A stretch of DNA of 64,000 bases from Thiogranum sp. (GTDB lineage: Bacteria > Pseudomonadota > Gammaproteobacteria > DSM-19610), in contig JAGFJP010000152.1 of the NCBI GenBank assembly GCA_024102665.1, forward strand, positions 1 to 64,000, in the 5' to 3' direction. Positions 56,396 to 64,000 of this stretch are shown in pieces. Position 1 is the stretch's first letter. Every line of letters starts with the position of its first letter. A model generated the notes under the pieces. It was not told the origin of the DNA, did no database searches, and was given only the letters and a program-made list of their open reading frames with translations. The position numbers and the translations under genes were made by a program.

Positions 56396-57394
56396 TTACC
56401 CTGCGCCGCGTCGGGTACGGGGCCGTCGATTGGCGCCTGCCTGTGCAGGGACACGGTCCTTCTTCTGCTGCCGCAAAGCGGGGATGGTCTTGTTGCCGGG
56501 GTCGAAGTGCGAGATCAGAAATGTTCGAAATGCCGTTGCCGCGGGTGTCAGGAACTTTTTCTGCGCGCAGACGACATACCACTTGCGCTCGAGCGGGAAC
56601 CCTTTGACATCGAGTAAAGCGAGCTCGCCATTGGCCAGCTCGCTTAATACTGTGTTCCTGGAGACAACGGATATCCCGAGTTGCGCTGCGACCGTCTGCT
56701 TGATGGCTTCGTTGCTGCCCATTTCCATCCATATCCTGAGTTGCGTTCTGTGACGCCGGAAAAAGTCTTCACATGCGAGGCGTGTGCCGGATCCCTCCTC
56801 TCGTGCGATAAAGGACTCGTTCGCCAGGCGGGCCGGCGCAATAGCGGTTTCTCCGACCAGCGGATGGTCGGGGTGGGCGATCACCACCGCCGGGTTGGGG
56901 GCGAAAGGTATTGCGTGAACCTTTGCGCTCGCGGGTGGTTCGCCCAGGATATACAGATCATCATCATTTATCGCGAGGCGTTCCAGGAGGGCTTTTCTGT
57001 TGCCGACAAACAACGACACATCAATCCCGGGATGTTGTTTCGAAAACTCGCCAAGCAGTCGAGGAACAAAGTATTTCGCGGTGGTAAGGATAGACACCCT
57101 CAACACCCCTTTCTCCATACCCTGATACGTCATCAATTCCTGTGAAAGTTGCTCCAGCCGATCGAACAGGTCGTGGCAGGCGACTGCCACGATCTTTCCC
57201 GCCTCGGTGAGGTAGAGCTGTTTTCCGATCTGCTCCAGCAGAGGCAGGCCGACGGTTTCGGATAATTGCTTGACCTGAATCGAGATCGCCGGGGGTGTCA
57301 GGTTCAGCGCCTCGGCAGTGCGCGCGACGTTCATGTGACGCGCCAGGCTATCGAAAATCTTCAACTGATGGAGGGTGGCATGACGTATCGGCAT
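56396..57394 (-). CDS. cbbR: CbbR, LysR-type regulator of CO2 fixation
   Basis: 332-residue LysR regulator with N-terminal winged helix (LHQLKIFDSLARHMNVARTAEALNLTPPAISIQVKQL) and an effector domain. Sequence and divergence from the cbb operon identify it as CbbR. The C-terminus carries a basic/proline extension (about 300-332). It starts 17 bases from operator copy 1 and should control both the LCIB-like gene and cbbL. Confidence 0.93.
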   Translation of the reverse strand: MPIRHATLHQLKIFDSLARHMNVARTAEALNLTPPAISIQVKQLSETVGLPLLEQIGKQLYLTEAGKIVAVACHDLFDRLEQLSQELMTYQGMEKGVLRVSILTTAKYFVPRLLGEFSKQHPGIDVSLFVGNRKALLERLAINDDDLYILGEPPASAKVHAIPFAPNPAVVIAHPDHPLVGETAIAPARLANESFIAREEGSGTRLACEDFFRRHRTQLRIWMEMGSNEAIKQTVAAQLGISVVSRNTVLSELANGELALLDVKGFPLERKWYVVCAQKKFLTPAATAFRTFLISHFDPGNKTIPALRQQKKDRVPAQAGANRRPRTRRGAG

Positions 57395-57410
57395 GAGTTG
57401 ACGCCTAAAT

Positions 57411-57472
57411 GCAAGTTAAAGAACAGCGTAAAAAGAATTAACTGTTATTAAATAATGACCCTGACCAGAATG
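57411..57472. promoter_or_regulatory. Presumed CbbR operator/promoter, copy 1
   Basis: 62-base AT-rich element between cbbR and the LCIB-like gene, with 49 of 62 bases identical, without gaps, to copy 2 at 58859-58920. It includes GTTAAAG..GCGTAA and ATTAACTGTTATTAAATAA, with several T-N11-A LysR-type spacings. As it is the divergent region of cbbR, it probably binds CbbR and drives the 57567 gene. Confidence 0.75.
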
Positions 57473-57566
57473 CAAGGTGTGCCCCTGATGCAAGGGCACG
57501 CGGCAAGGGTCCATGGTCAGGGCGCATATGCAGCGCATCGATTCCGCAAGGGCGAGGTGATGGTTG

Positions 57567-58697
57567 ATGAAGAATTCTCCCCCGGGGCACACAGCACTCA
57601 CGGATAATGCATTTACCCGTTTTCTGCACGAGTCTGTGGCAATGGATTACTCCGAGTTCGCGCCACGCTTGTACAACTTCTGCAAACAGTCCGGGTTGCG
57701 GCGCGGTCACTGGCGTCTGGTTAGCGCATTCTGTCCTTCTGAAGACCAGGGATATCCACTGCTTGCCCTGACAAAGCATTTCGGCTGTTTCCCTGTCGAT
57801 ACGGGTTCACCAAGCGGAGTGATGCGCTACGCCGCAATGCCGGAAGATCATGACATGGACCTGGTGATTGTACAGGCGAGCCATGTGCGAGCCGTTGACC
57901 GATCCATGGTGCATCACGATGGTGGCGGAATGGCGCGAATCAGTACTCAGCGATCGCGTGACTGCCCCTACCTGCATCAGGCATTGCAGTGGTATCAGAA
58001 CGAGTATCGAGTCGCCCGGAACAGCATCTCTTTAAAGAAGCATGACGACAGTTATGTGGTGATCATCGCCAATCACCTTCTGGACGACGGGCGCAAGGAA
58101 GGACTGTTTCTGCATATGGACAAGCTGCTGCGCCACGATGCGGAAGGGCGTCCGCTGGTGATAGATCGATACAGTACAACAACGGTCATAGCGGCTTCCG
58201 ACAACCTGATCTCCCGCGCGAGCGCAGCCTGCCTCGGGGAAGATGAAGTCAGATTCATTGACCGGAATCTGGACGCTGATCTGTTCTTTTTCAAACGAGA
58301 CACCGGCGCTATGCCAGAACAGGAGCGCAATCGCATCGATGCATTGAACGACTGGATGCCGCAAATCATCACCTCCTCATGGCCCGCACTGGCACTGGCA
58401 AAAGCGAGCATACAGATAGAATTCGATCGCACCTTTCGAATCCTGGCCAGGGACGAAAAATACCGCGGCAGAAATATCGTCTATATCGGCGCGTTTCATC
58501 AAGACGCCGTAACGGTTTCTGATCGCGCAATCACTCCGACTCTGGTTGTTCCCTGGGCGGCTTACGTTCGCCACAGCGATGGGCGACAAAGAGTCCTCGA
58601 ACAGCCTGAACTGGTGGAGCATCTGAAACGCAGTTCGCCGGTCAATCCCGAAGAAATCGATCTGGATGCCGCCTTGCACGGCATTACAACTGCGTAA
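57567..58697 (+). CDS. LCIB/LCIC-like protein (possible beta-carbonic-anhydrase fold), candidate
   Basis: 376-residue soluble protein beside cbbR and cbbL. Sequence features (LTKHFGCFPVDTGSPSG; YAAMPEDHDMDLVIVQASHV; STQRSRDCPYLHQAL; NHLLDDGRKEGLFLHMD; LVVPWAAYVRHSDG) recall the limiting-CO2-inducible LCIB/LCIC family, which has a beta-CA fold. Cys74, His106 and Cys123 are candidate zinc ligands. The family call is from memory of related proteins and is not certain. GAGGTGA six bases before the ATG at 57567 sets the start over a TTG three bases earlier. It is driven by operator copy 1. Confidence 0.55.
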   Translation: MKNSPPGHTALTDNAFTRFLHESVAMDYSEFAPRLYNFCKQSGLRRGHWRLVSAFCPSEDQGYPLLALTKHFGCFPVDTGSPSGVMRYAAMPEDHDMDLVIVQASHVRAVDRSMVHHDGGGMARISTQRSRDCPYLHQALQWYQNEYRVARNSISLKKHDDSYVVIIANHLLDDGRKEGLFLHMDKLLRHDAEGRPLVIDRYSTTTVIAASDNLISRASAACLGEDEVRFIDRNLDADLFFFKRDTGAMPEQERNRIDALNDWMPQIITSSWPALALAKASIQIEFDRTFRILARDEKYRGRNIVYIGAFHQDAVTVSDRAITPTLVVPWAAYVRHSDGRQRVLEQPELVEHLKRSSPVNPEEIDLDAALHGITTA

Positions 58698-59007
58698 GAT
58701 TCTGCCTCGATCAAACAGCGTTAGGTTTCGCTTGACTTCGGTGTAGCCGGCCACATTGGCTTCATTGACAGGCCAGGCGGTTCCGCGATGCCCTCGACTG
58801 CGATCATTACGATTTTCAAATTGTGAAGTGTGGCATGCCAGCCTCGGAAACAGTAAACGCAAATTAAAGGATTGCGTAATAAAGATTAACTGTTCTTAAA
58901 TAAATTCCATGTCCAGAATGTCAGCCGTGTACCACGCCCTGGCGCGGCACGGGCCGCGGATTCGTGGTCAAACAGATTTGCAACTCACACTTCAGGAGAG
59001 CGAGCTG
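58698..59007. promoter_or_regulatory. Leader and promoter region of the carboxysome operon
   Basis: 310 bases between the LCIB-like gene and cbbL. The first 160 show nothing recognised; 58859-58920 holds operator copy 2; the rest is a GC-rich leader containing a palindromic stretch (GCGCGGCACGGGCCGCGG near 58942-58959). AGGAG at 58994 precedes cbbL. Confidence 0.5.
58859..58920. promoter_or_regulatory. Presumed CbbR operator/promoter, copy 2
   Basis: 62-base copy of the element at 57411-57472, differing at 13 positions, 87 bases upstream of the cbbL start. Conserved blocks include GCGTAA, ATTAACTGTT, TTAAATAA and CCAGAATG. It is the likely CbbR-controlled promoter of cbbL-cbbS-csoS2-csoSCA. 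Confidence 0.78.
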
Positions 59008-60420
59008 ATGGCTAAAACCTACCAGGCGGGCGTTAAAGAATACCGCGAGATGTACTGGACACCGGACTATGTTCCGCTCGATACCGATTTGCTGGCCTGC
59101 TTCAAATGCACCGGTCAGCCGCAGGTTCCGCGCGAGGAAGTCGCGGCCGCGGTGGCCGCCGAATCCTCCACCGGGACCTGGAGTACTGTGTGGTCGGAAC
59201 TGCTCACCGATCTCGAGTACTACAAGGGCCGCGCTTACCGTATTGAAGACGTGCCGGGTGACCCGGAATCGTTTTACGCGTTCGTTGCCTATCCGATCGA
59301 TCTGTTCGAGGAAGGTTCCATCGTCAACGTGCTGACCTCTCTGGTGGGCAACGTGTTCGGATTCAAGGCTCTCAGGCATCTGCGCCTGGAAGACATCCGT
59401 TTCCCCATCGCGTACATCAAGACCTGCATGGGCCCACCGAGCGGTATCCAGGTCGAGCGCGACAAGATGAATAAATACGGTCGCCCGCTGCTCGGTGCCA
59501 CCACCAAGCCGAAGCTGGGACTGTCAGCCAAGAACTACGGTCGCGCTGTGTATGAAATGCTGCGTGGCGGACTCGACTTCACCAAAGACGATGAAAACGT
59601 CAACTCCCAGCCCTTCATGCGTTGGGAGAACCGCTTCGAGTTCGTTGCCGAGGCGGTACTCAAGGCGCAGCAGGAGACCGGCGAGCGCAAGGGACATTAT
59701 CTGAATGTGACCGCGCCGGACCATGAGCAGATGATCGAGCGCGCCGAGTTCGCCAAGGAACTGGGCATGCCCATTATCATGCATGACTTCCTGACCGCCG
59801 GTTTCACCGCCAACACCGGTCTGGCGAAGTGGTGCCGCAAGAACGGCATGCTGCTGCACATCCATCGCGCCATGCACGCGGTTATCGATCGCCATCCGAA
59901 GCACGGTATCCACTTCCGGGTGCTCGCCAAGTGCCTGCGGTTGTCAGGCGGTGACCACCTGCATACCGGTACCGTGGTCGGCAAGCTGGAGGGTGATCGC
60001 GCCTCCACACTGGGGTTTGTCGATCAGTTGCGCGAGTCCTTCGTGCCCGAGGACCGTTCCCGTGGTGTGTTCTTCGATCAGGACTGGGGCTCCACACCGG
60101 GTGTTTTCGCGGTGGCGTCCGGCGGCATCCATGTCTGGCATATCCCGGCACTGGTCACCATCTTCGGCGACGACTCGGTGTTGCAGTTCGGTGGCGGTAC
60201 GCAAGGGCATCCCTGGGGCAACGCTGCGGGTGCCGCGGCTAACCGCGTGGCGCTGGAGGCTTCTGTCAAGGCGCGCAACCAGGGGCGCGAGATCGAGCGC
60301 GAGGCGCGGGACATTCTCACCGAAGCGGCCAGGCACAGCCCCGAACTTGCCATTGCCATGGAGACCTGGAAAGAGATCAAGTTCGAGTTCGATACCGTGG
60401 ACAAGCTGGACGTTGCGTAG
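59008..60420 (+). CDS. cbbL: RuBisCO large subunit, form IA
   Basis: 470-residue form I large subunit that fixes CO2 on ribulose bisphosphate. The carbamylated lysine is in [15 protein letters not shown] (near 190), loop 6 reads GTVVGKLEG (near 330), and [15 protein letters not shown] is present near 170. Association with csoS2 and csoSCA places it in alpha-carboxysomes (form IAc). The ATG at 59008 follows AGGAG; an in-frame start at 58909 inside operator copy 2 is not accepted. Confidence 0.97.
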   Translation: MAKTYQAGVKEYREMYWTPDYVPLDTDLLACFKCTGQPQVPREEVAAAVAAESSTGTWSTVWSELLTDLEYYKGRAYRIEDVPGDPESFYAFVAYPIDLFEEGSIVNVLTSLVGNVFGFKALRHLRLEDIRFPIAYIKTCMGPPSGIQVERDKMNKYGRPLLGATTKPKLGLSAKNYGRAVYEMLRGGLDFTKDDENVNSQPFMRWENRFEFVAEAVLKAQQETGERKGHYLNVTAPDHEQMIERAEFAKELGMPIIMHDFLTAGFTANTGLAKWCRKNGMLLHIHRAMHAVIDRHPKHGIHFRVLAKCLRLSGGDHLHTGTVVGKLEGDRASTLGFVDQLRESFVPEDRSRGVFFDQDWGSTPGVFAVASGGIHVWHIPALVTIFGDDSVLQFGGGTQGHPWGNAAGAAANRVALEASVKARNQGREIEREARDILTEAARHSPELAIAMETWKEIKFEFDTVDKLDVA

Positions 60421-60473
60421 TCCGCGCATCGACCCAGAGACCCTGAAACCGAGTTACTGAAGAGGAAACGTCG

Positions 60474-60818
60474 ATGGCAAATTTTCACAATACCGGGGAC
60501 TACCAGACCAAACAATCGCTGGAAACCTTCAGCTTCCTGCCCCCGATGACACAGGAAGAGATATACGAACAGATCGCCTACGTTCTGGCGCAGGGCTGGA
60601 CGCCGGCCATTGAGCATGAGCATCCGGGTGCTGCATTCAATCATTACTGGACGATGTGGAAGCTGCCGTTCTTCGGCGAGCAGGATCTCGGTCACGTCGT
60701 CGAAGAACTGGAGGCGTGCCGGCGGGCACACCCGTCGCACCTGGTGCGTCTGGTCGGGTACGACAACTACACCCAGTGTATGGGCTCGGCTTTCGTGGTG
60801 TACGAAGGTCGCGGCTGA
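60474..60818 (+). CDS. cbbS: RuBisCO small subunit, form IA
   Basis: 114 residues with the standard small-subunit pattern ([56 protein letters not shown]). It completes the L8S8 enzyme. AGAGGAAACG precedes the ATG. It lies 53 bases after cbbL and 86 before csoS2; a short inverted repeat (CCCTG/CAGGG, 60834-60853) in the latter gap may lower downstream expression. Confidence 0.97.
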   Translation: MANFHNTGDYQTKQSLETFSFLPPMTQEEIYEQIAYVLAQGWTPAIEHEHPGAAFNHYWTMWKLPFFGEQDLGHVVEELEACRRAHPSHLVRLVGYDNYTQCMGSAFVVYEGRG

Positions 60819-60904
60819 CGCAGCAGGTGGTGGCCCTGTGCCGCGTGCCAGGGTTACCGCCGGGGTTGAAAACATGCATCGATATGAGATGACGGGGTTC
60901 CACG

Positions 60905-63178
60905 ATGGCACAAACTGAAAAAACCATCAGCAGCAGTGCGCGCGAAGCGGCCGTTGCCCGGCGCCGCAGCCTGTCCCGGGCGGGCAAGGCGGCGACCGGT
61001 GCCCGGTCCGCGTCGACCACCCAGACCGATGCGGTCGTCGCCACGTCCGGCAAGACCGGCAGCCCGGAGCCTCGTCCCGGCAGCAGCACATCGTCGGGGC
61101 GCATGGCTTCGAAGCAGCGTCGCAGGGCGATGGCCAGTCTCGGCAAGATCGCGATCGGCGGTAACAATGGCACGCATAGCGCCGCGTCTCAGGCTGCCGG
61201 CGTGAAGGCTGCGGCCGAGGCGGCGCAGGAGCAAAGCGGGTGCGGTTGCGGCTGCAAGAGTGAAAGCAGGGAAAGCGGGCAGAGAGAGGATAACCGGGCG
61301 GGCGCCGTGATGCGTGCACCGAAGGTGAACCCGAAGCGGCGCGCGAAGCTGGCTCCGCAGTTGTCCGGCAACAGCAGCCGCGCGACGGCACGGGCGCGTC
61401 GCCTGGCGATGTCCTCGCGCGGCAAAGGTGCGATGAACGGCAACGGCGTGACAGCAGCCGGCAGCGCGCGCATCGCCCATCCTCACCTCTCCAGCCGCGA
61501 TCTGGCGCAGGTCCTGCGCGCGCAGCGCAGCCAGAAGGGCGCGGGCGGCTCGAAGAAGGCCGCACCCACAGGCCGCATGCGCCCGGCCAGGCCGGCGGCC
61601 GGCGGCGGCGCCGTCGATGCCCACTGGAAAGTCGGGGCGAGCGAGACGGCGCACGGCCAGGTCGTGACAGGCACCATGGTCGGTCGCAGTCGCAAGACCA
61701 CGGGTGACGAACCGAGCACCTGTCGCACCGTGACCGGCACCGAGTACATGGGCGCGGACATCTTCCGCGACTTCTGCCAGTCCGAGCCTGTCGGCGCCCC
61801 GCCGAAGGTGCAGACAAGCGCCACCGGCCGCGGCAACAACACGACGGGTAGCCAGGTCGGCCGCAGCCGCAAGGTCACCGGCGACGAGCCGGGAACCTGC
61901 CAGCGCGTCACCGGTATCCAGCACGTTGGCGCCGAGCAGTCCGCGACGTTTTGCGGTGTATCGCCCGAGTCCGCTGCCGAAAAGGTCACGCACTCCGGGA
62001 CACGCAAGGGCAAGGTCGTGACGGGAAGCAGCGTTGGACGCAGCAGCAAGGTCACCGGCGACGAGCCGGGCGCCATGCGCGAGCTGACCGGGACACAGTA
62101 CACGCAGGCGGGCGCGCAGGGTAAACACCCGGCCAAGGTGGGGATCAGCCAGACGCTGCGCGGCGGAGCCGTGACCGGAACGCTGGTCGGTCGCGCAAGC
62201 CGTGTGACCGGCGACGAGCCGGGCAGTTGCCGCAACATCACCGGTGACGACTACGTCGGGCGTGAGCAATACGCGGGCTTTTGCGACAGCAGCCCGACAC
62301 CGCAGGATCGCAAGGTGGGTCTTTCGCAGACCTTCAAGGGCAAGCCCGTCAGCGGCACCCTGACCGGCCGCTCCGAAAGAGTGACCGGCGATGAGCCCGG
62401 CACCTGCAAGTCGATCACCGGCACGCCTTACGCCGGCGCCGAGCAATACCGCGATTATTGCGAGCCACAGGAAACGACGCTGGCCAGCCTGCGAACGCCG
62501 CGCCGGCGTTCCACTCCCGGCGCGATGCTGAGCGGTCAGCAGCCCGGGCTTGACGGCAATATCACCGGTGCCGGGAAAGGCGCCTGCGAACCGGTCAGCG
62601 GCACGCCTTATGTCGGCGCCGATCAGTTTGCCGCCGCCTGTCCTTCGACACCGGCGGAAGCCGCAAGCCCGGATTTCCCCGTGCCGCTGGATGGCACGCC
62701 CTGGGGACAGTTCAGTGTCTCGAGCCCCGGACACGCCGTACAGGCCGGTGAACGGCATGGCGTAACCGGCACCCGCTATGAGCAGGGGCATATCACCGGG
62801 CCGTTCGGCATGGCCGGAGGCAAGGTCACTGGCACCGAAGAGTTCCGCTTCGGCAGCGACAGCATGCGGCACACGGCTGTTCTTTCCGGTGGCGAGTCAG
62901 TCCAGGGCCGGATCAAATCGCGTATTACCGGTGAAGGCATGGATGCGGGCCTGAAAATCACCGGCGATGACTGGGATCGCGGTGACAGTGTGACCGGCAC
63001 CGAGGGAAGTTCGGCGCGCCGCAATCCGACGCGACAGGGCGGTGGCCAGAGTGTGCGGATGCAGCGGGAATTGAAGCGCAATGAAGCGATCGCCGAGCCG
63101 GTCAGCCGTGTCACCGGTAGCAGTGGCAATACCGAGAAGGGCGCCATGGTGACCTATTCCGGAGGCGCCCGGGGCTAA
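60905..63178 (+). CDS. csoS2: CsoS2, carboxysome assembly scaffold
   Basis: 757-residue disordered scaffold linking RuBisCO to the shell. The N-terminal part (to about 235) carries four basic RuBisCO-binding repeats (AREAAVARRRSLSRAGK; KQRRRAMASLGK; RARRLAMSSRGK; LAQVLRAQRSQKG). The middle (about 240-530) has five M-repeats of the form KV..S.T..G..VTG..VGRS..VTGDEPG.C...TG....; the third lacks the usual cysteines. The C-terminal domain (from about 535) ends with VTYSGGARG. CsoS2 of Halothiobacillus is made in two lengths by frameshifting; I could not identify a slippery site here by eye. Confidence 0.95.
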   Translation: MAQTEKTISSSAREAAVARRRSLSRAGKAATGARSASTTQTDAVVATSGKTGSPEPRPGSSTSSGRMASKQRRRAMASLGKIAIGGNNGTHSAASQAAGVKAAAEAAQEQSGCGCGCKSESRESGQREDNRAGAVMRAPKVNPKRRAKLAPQLSGNSSRATARARRLAMSSRGKGAMNGNGVTAAGSARIAHPHLSSRDLAQVLRAQRSQKGAGGSKKAAPTGRMRPARPAAGGGAVDAHWKVGASETAHGQVVTGTMVGRSRKTTGDEPSTCRTVTGTEYMGADIFRDFCQSEPVGAPPKVQTSATGRGNNTTGSQVGRSRKVTGDEPGTCQRVTGIQHVGAEQSATFCGVSPESAAEKVTHSGTRKGKVVTGSSVGRSSKVTGDEPGAMRELTGTQYTQAGAQGKHPAKVGISQTLRGGAVTGTLVGRASRVTGDEPGSCRNITGDDYVGREQYAGFCDSSPTPQDRKVGLSQTFKGKPVSGTLTGRSERVTGDEPGTCKSITGTPYAGAEQYRDYCEPQETTLASLRTPRRRSTPGAMLSGQQPGLDGNITGAGKGACEPVSGTPYVGADQFAAACPSTPAEAASPDFPVPLDGTPWGQFSVSSPGHAVQAGERHGVTGTRYEQGHITGPFGMAGGKVTGTEEFRFGSDSMRHTAVLSGGESVQGRIKSRITGEGMDAGLKITGDDWDRGDSVTGTEGSSARRNPTRQGGGQSVRMQRELKRNEAIAEPVSRVTGSSGNTEKGAMVTYSGGARG

Positions 63179-63202
63179 GTCGCCGGGGAAGAGAAACAGC
63201 AA

Positions 63203-64000
63203 ATGTTGAACACGCGTCGCCATCAGAACCGTTCGCTGTGCTGGTCGCAAACCGCCGCGCCGGTGGCTTGCCCGGGCGTTGCCGATCCGGTGCGTGCGGC
63301 CACGCGCCGGGCGGATGCGGACCGGCATCCGCTGACCGACAGCCAGGAGAACGCCCGGCTGTTCGATTACGAGCAACGCGTCAAGTCCGCCTTCGACTCC
63401 ATCGTGCCGACGCTGAAGCGCATTTCCGCGCTGCAGCATGAAGCGGATTTTGAAAGCCGTGCCCAGGCGATGGCGCGCGAACAGCTTGGATTCGAGTTGC
63501 CGGAAGCGATCCTCGCCGACGCATGGGTGACGCAACTGGACATGCGTCGGCTGTTCTCGTGGTGTGTCTTCGAAACCTATCACCGGTTCTGTGATGAGTT
63601 CTTCAGCTCCGATCCTCTCAGTCAGCCGCAGACCGACTTCCAGAGGTTTCTGATCGAATGCGGTTTCCACACGCTGGATATTTCACCGTGCGCCGACGGT
63701 CGCCTGGCGCATGTCATACGCTATGTCCTGCGTTTGCCCTACCGCGCTGTGCGCCGCAAATCCTACGCTGGCGCGCTGTTCGATATCGAGGACAGCCTGA
63801 GCAAGTGGACCGAAACCGAGTTGCAACGCTTTCGCGAAGGCAAGCCGAGCACGGCGGATGCACCGACACGCTATCTCAAGGCGGTGGCGTATCACTTCAG
63901 TTCGACCGATCCGGATAACGAAGGGTGCGCCGCGCACGCGTCCGATGTCCGGCGTGCGGCGCAGGCGGGACTGCAGCGCCTGCAGGCGTTTCAACAGGCG
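63203..64000 (+). CDS. csoSCA: CsoSCA, carboxysomal carbonic anhydrase (3' end cut by window)
   Basis: 266 codons are visible before the right edge. The protein (MLNTRRHQNRSLCWSQTAAP...) has the csoSCA N-terminal domain and the start of the catalytic domain, with the zinc-ligand cysteine in ISPCADGRLAH (Cys163) and a following AYHFSSTD region for the histidine ligand. It turns bicarbonate into CO2 inside the carboxysome. GGGGAAGAG precedes the ATG, 24 bases after csoS2. Remaining shell genes would lie beyond the window. Confidence 0.93.
   Translation, partial: MLNTRRHQNRSLCWSQTAAPVACPGVADPVRAATRRADADRHPLTDSQENARLFDYEQRVKSAFDSIVPTLKRISALQHEADFESRAQAMAREQLGFELPEAILADAWVTQLDMRRLFSWCVFETYHRFCDEFFSSDPLSQPQTDFQRFLIECGFHTLDISPCADGRLAHVIRYVLRLPYRAVRRKSYAGALFDIEDSLSKWTETELQRFREGKPSTADAPTRYLKAVAYHFSSTDPDNEGCAAHASDVRRAAQAGLQRLQAFQQA

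Noticed and set aside
58909-59007. Upstream in-frame start for cbbL adding 33 residues
   Set aside because: The extension begins inside the duplicated promoter element and does not resemble RuBisCO; the ATG at 59008 has a good ribosome site.
60854-62872. A 672-codon open frame on the minus strand
   Set aside because: Antisense to csoS2; its repeats only mirror the CsoS2 repeats.
60905-63178. A specific programmed -1 frameshift site in csoS2
   Set aside because: Such a site is known in other CsoS2 genes, but no convincing slippery heptamer with a following stem was found by eye, so none is claimed.

Overview
The window looks like a chromosomal segment of a chemolithoautotrophic, sulfur-oxidising gammaproteobacterium of the Chromatiales/Ectothiorhodospiraceae type. 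Two blocks support this: an oxidative (reverse) dissimilatory sulfite reductase cluster, dsrABEFHCMKLJOP, including the oxidation-associated genes dsrEFH and dsrL, and the start of an alpha-carboxysome operon with form IA RuBisCO (cbbL, cbbS, csoS2, csoSCA). The DNA is GC-rich and almost every gene reads in full, so this is ordinary, well-kept chromosome with few mobile traces. Genus-level placement is not attempted.

Layout. 1-10627 (minus): dsrA to dsrP, with dsrP cut by the left edge. 11103-17306: an accessory block opposite dsr, with a TauD-like dioxygenase, a 64-aa protein, an orphan Cas6/Cmx6-like protein, a cysteine-free DsrC paralogue (RspA-like), a 67-aa protein, a PKHD-type hydroxylase, a GNAT enzyme, a second prolyl-hydroxylase-like oxygenase and several unrecognised proteins. 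17433-21597: an unknown gene and two membrane proteins that share a C-terminal NPCxGPxARFxSTC motif, one of them carrying an ExeA-type ATPase. 21656-23654: a PstS-like protein, a porin and a 65-aa protein. 24021-28531: Sel1 protein, dsrS, an unknown, glutaredoxin, siroheme synthase cysG and a TPMT-like methyltransferase. This probably supports Dsr through siroheme supply.

28714-40704: a VWA protein, a coiled-coil protein, PBP1b (mrcB) with an LpoP-like lipoprotein, a DUF6998-like protein, yoaA, tsaB, trhP and envelope proteins. 41232-46222 (minus): a seven-helix membrane protein and a TRAP transporter whose genes overlap one another and end with a TatT-type TPR lipoprotein (TPAT arrangement). 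46264-50598 (minus): lysine/peptidoglycan genes dapE, dapD and dapC, with a MarR regulator and an ArsC-like reductase between them. 50597-53338: an EamA transporter, a toxin-antitoxin pair with a shortened toxin, and an MFS transporter, with REP-like repeats. 53497-56232: an adenylate cyclase and a convergent HD-GYP phosphodiesterase.

56396-64000: cbbR, a divergent gene tentatively assigned to the LCIB/LCIC (beta-carbonic-anhydrase-fold) family, then cbbL-cbbS-csoS2-csoSCA (the last cut by the right edge). A 62-bp element is duplicated upstream of both the LCIB-like gene and cbbL, at 49 of 62 identical positions, which suggests that CbbR controls both units.

The most unusual points are the orphan Cas6-like protein with a cysteine-free DsrC paralogue next to dsr, the twin proteins with the shared C-terminal cysteine motif, and the LCIB-like gene sharing a duplicated promoter with the carboxysome operon.
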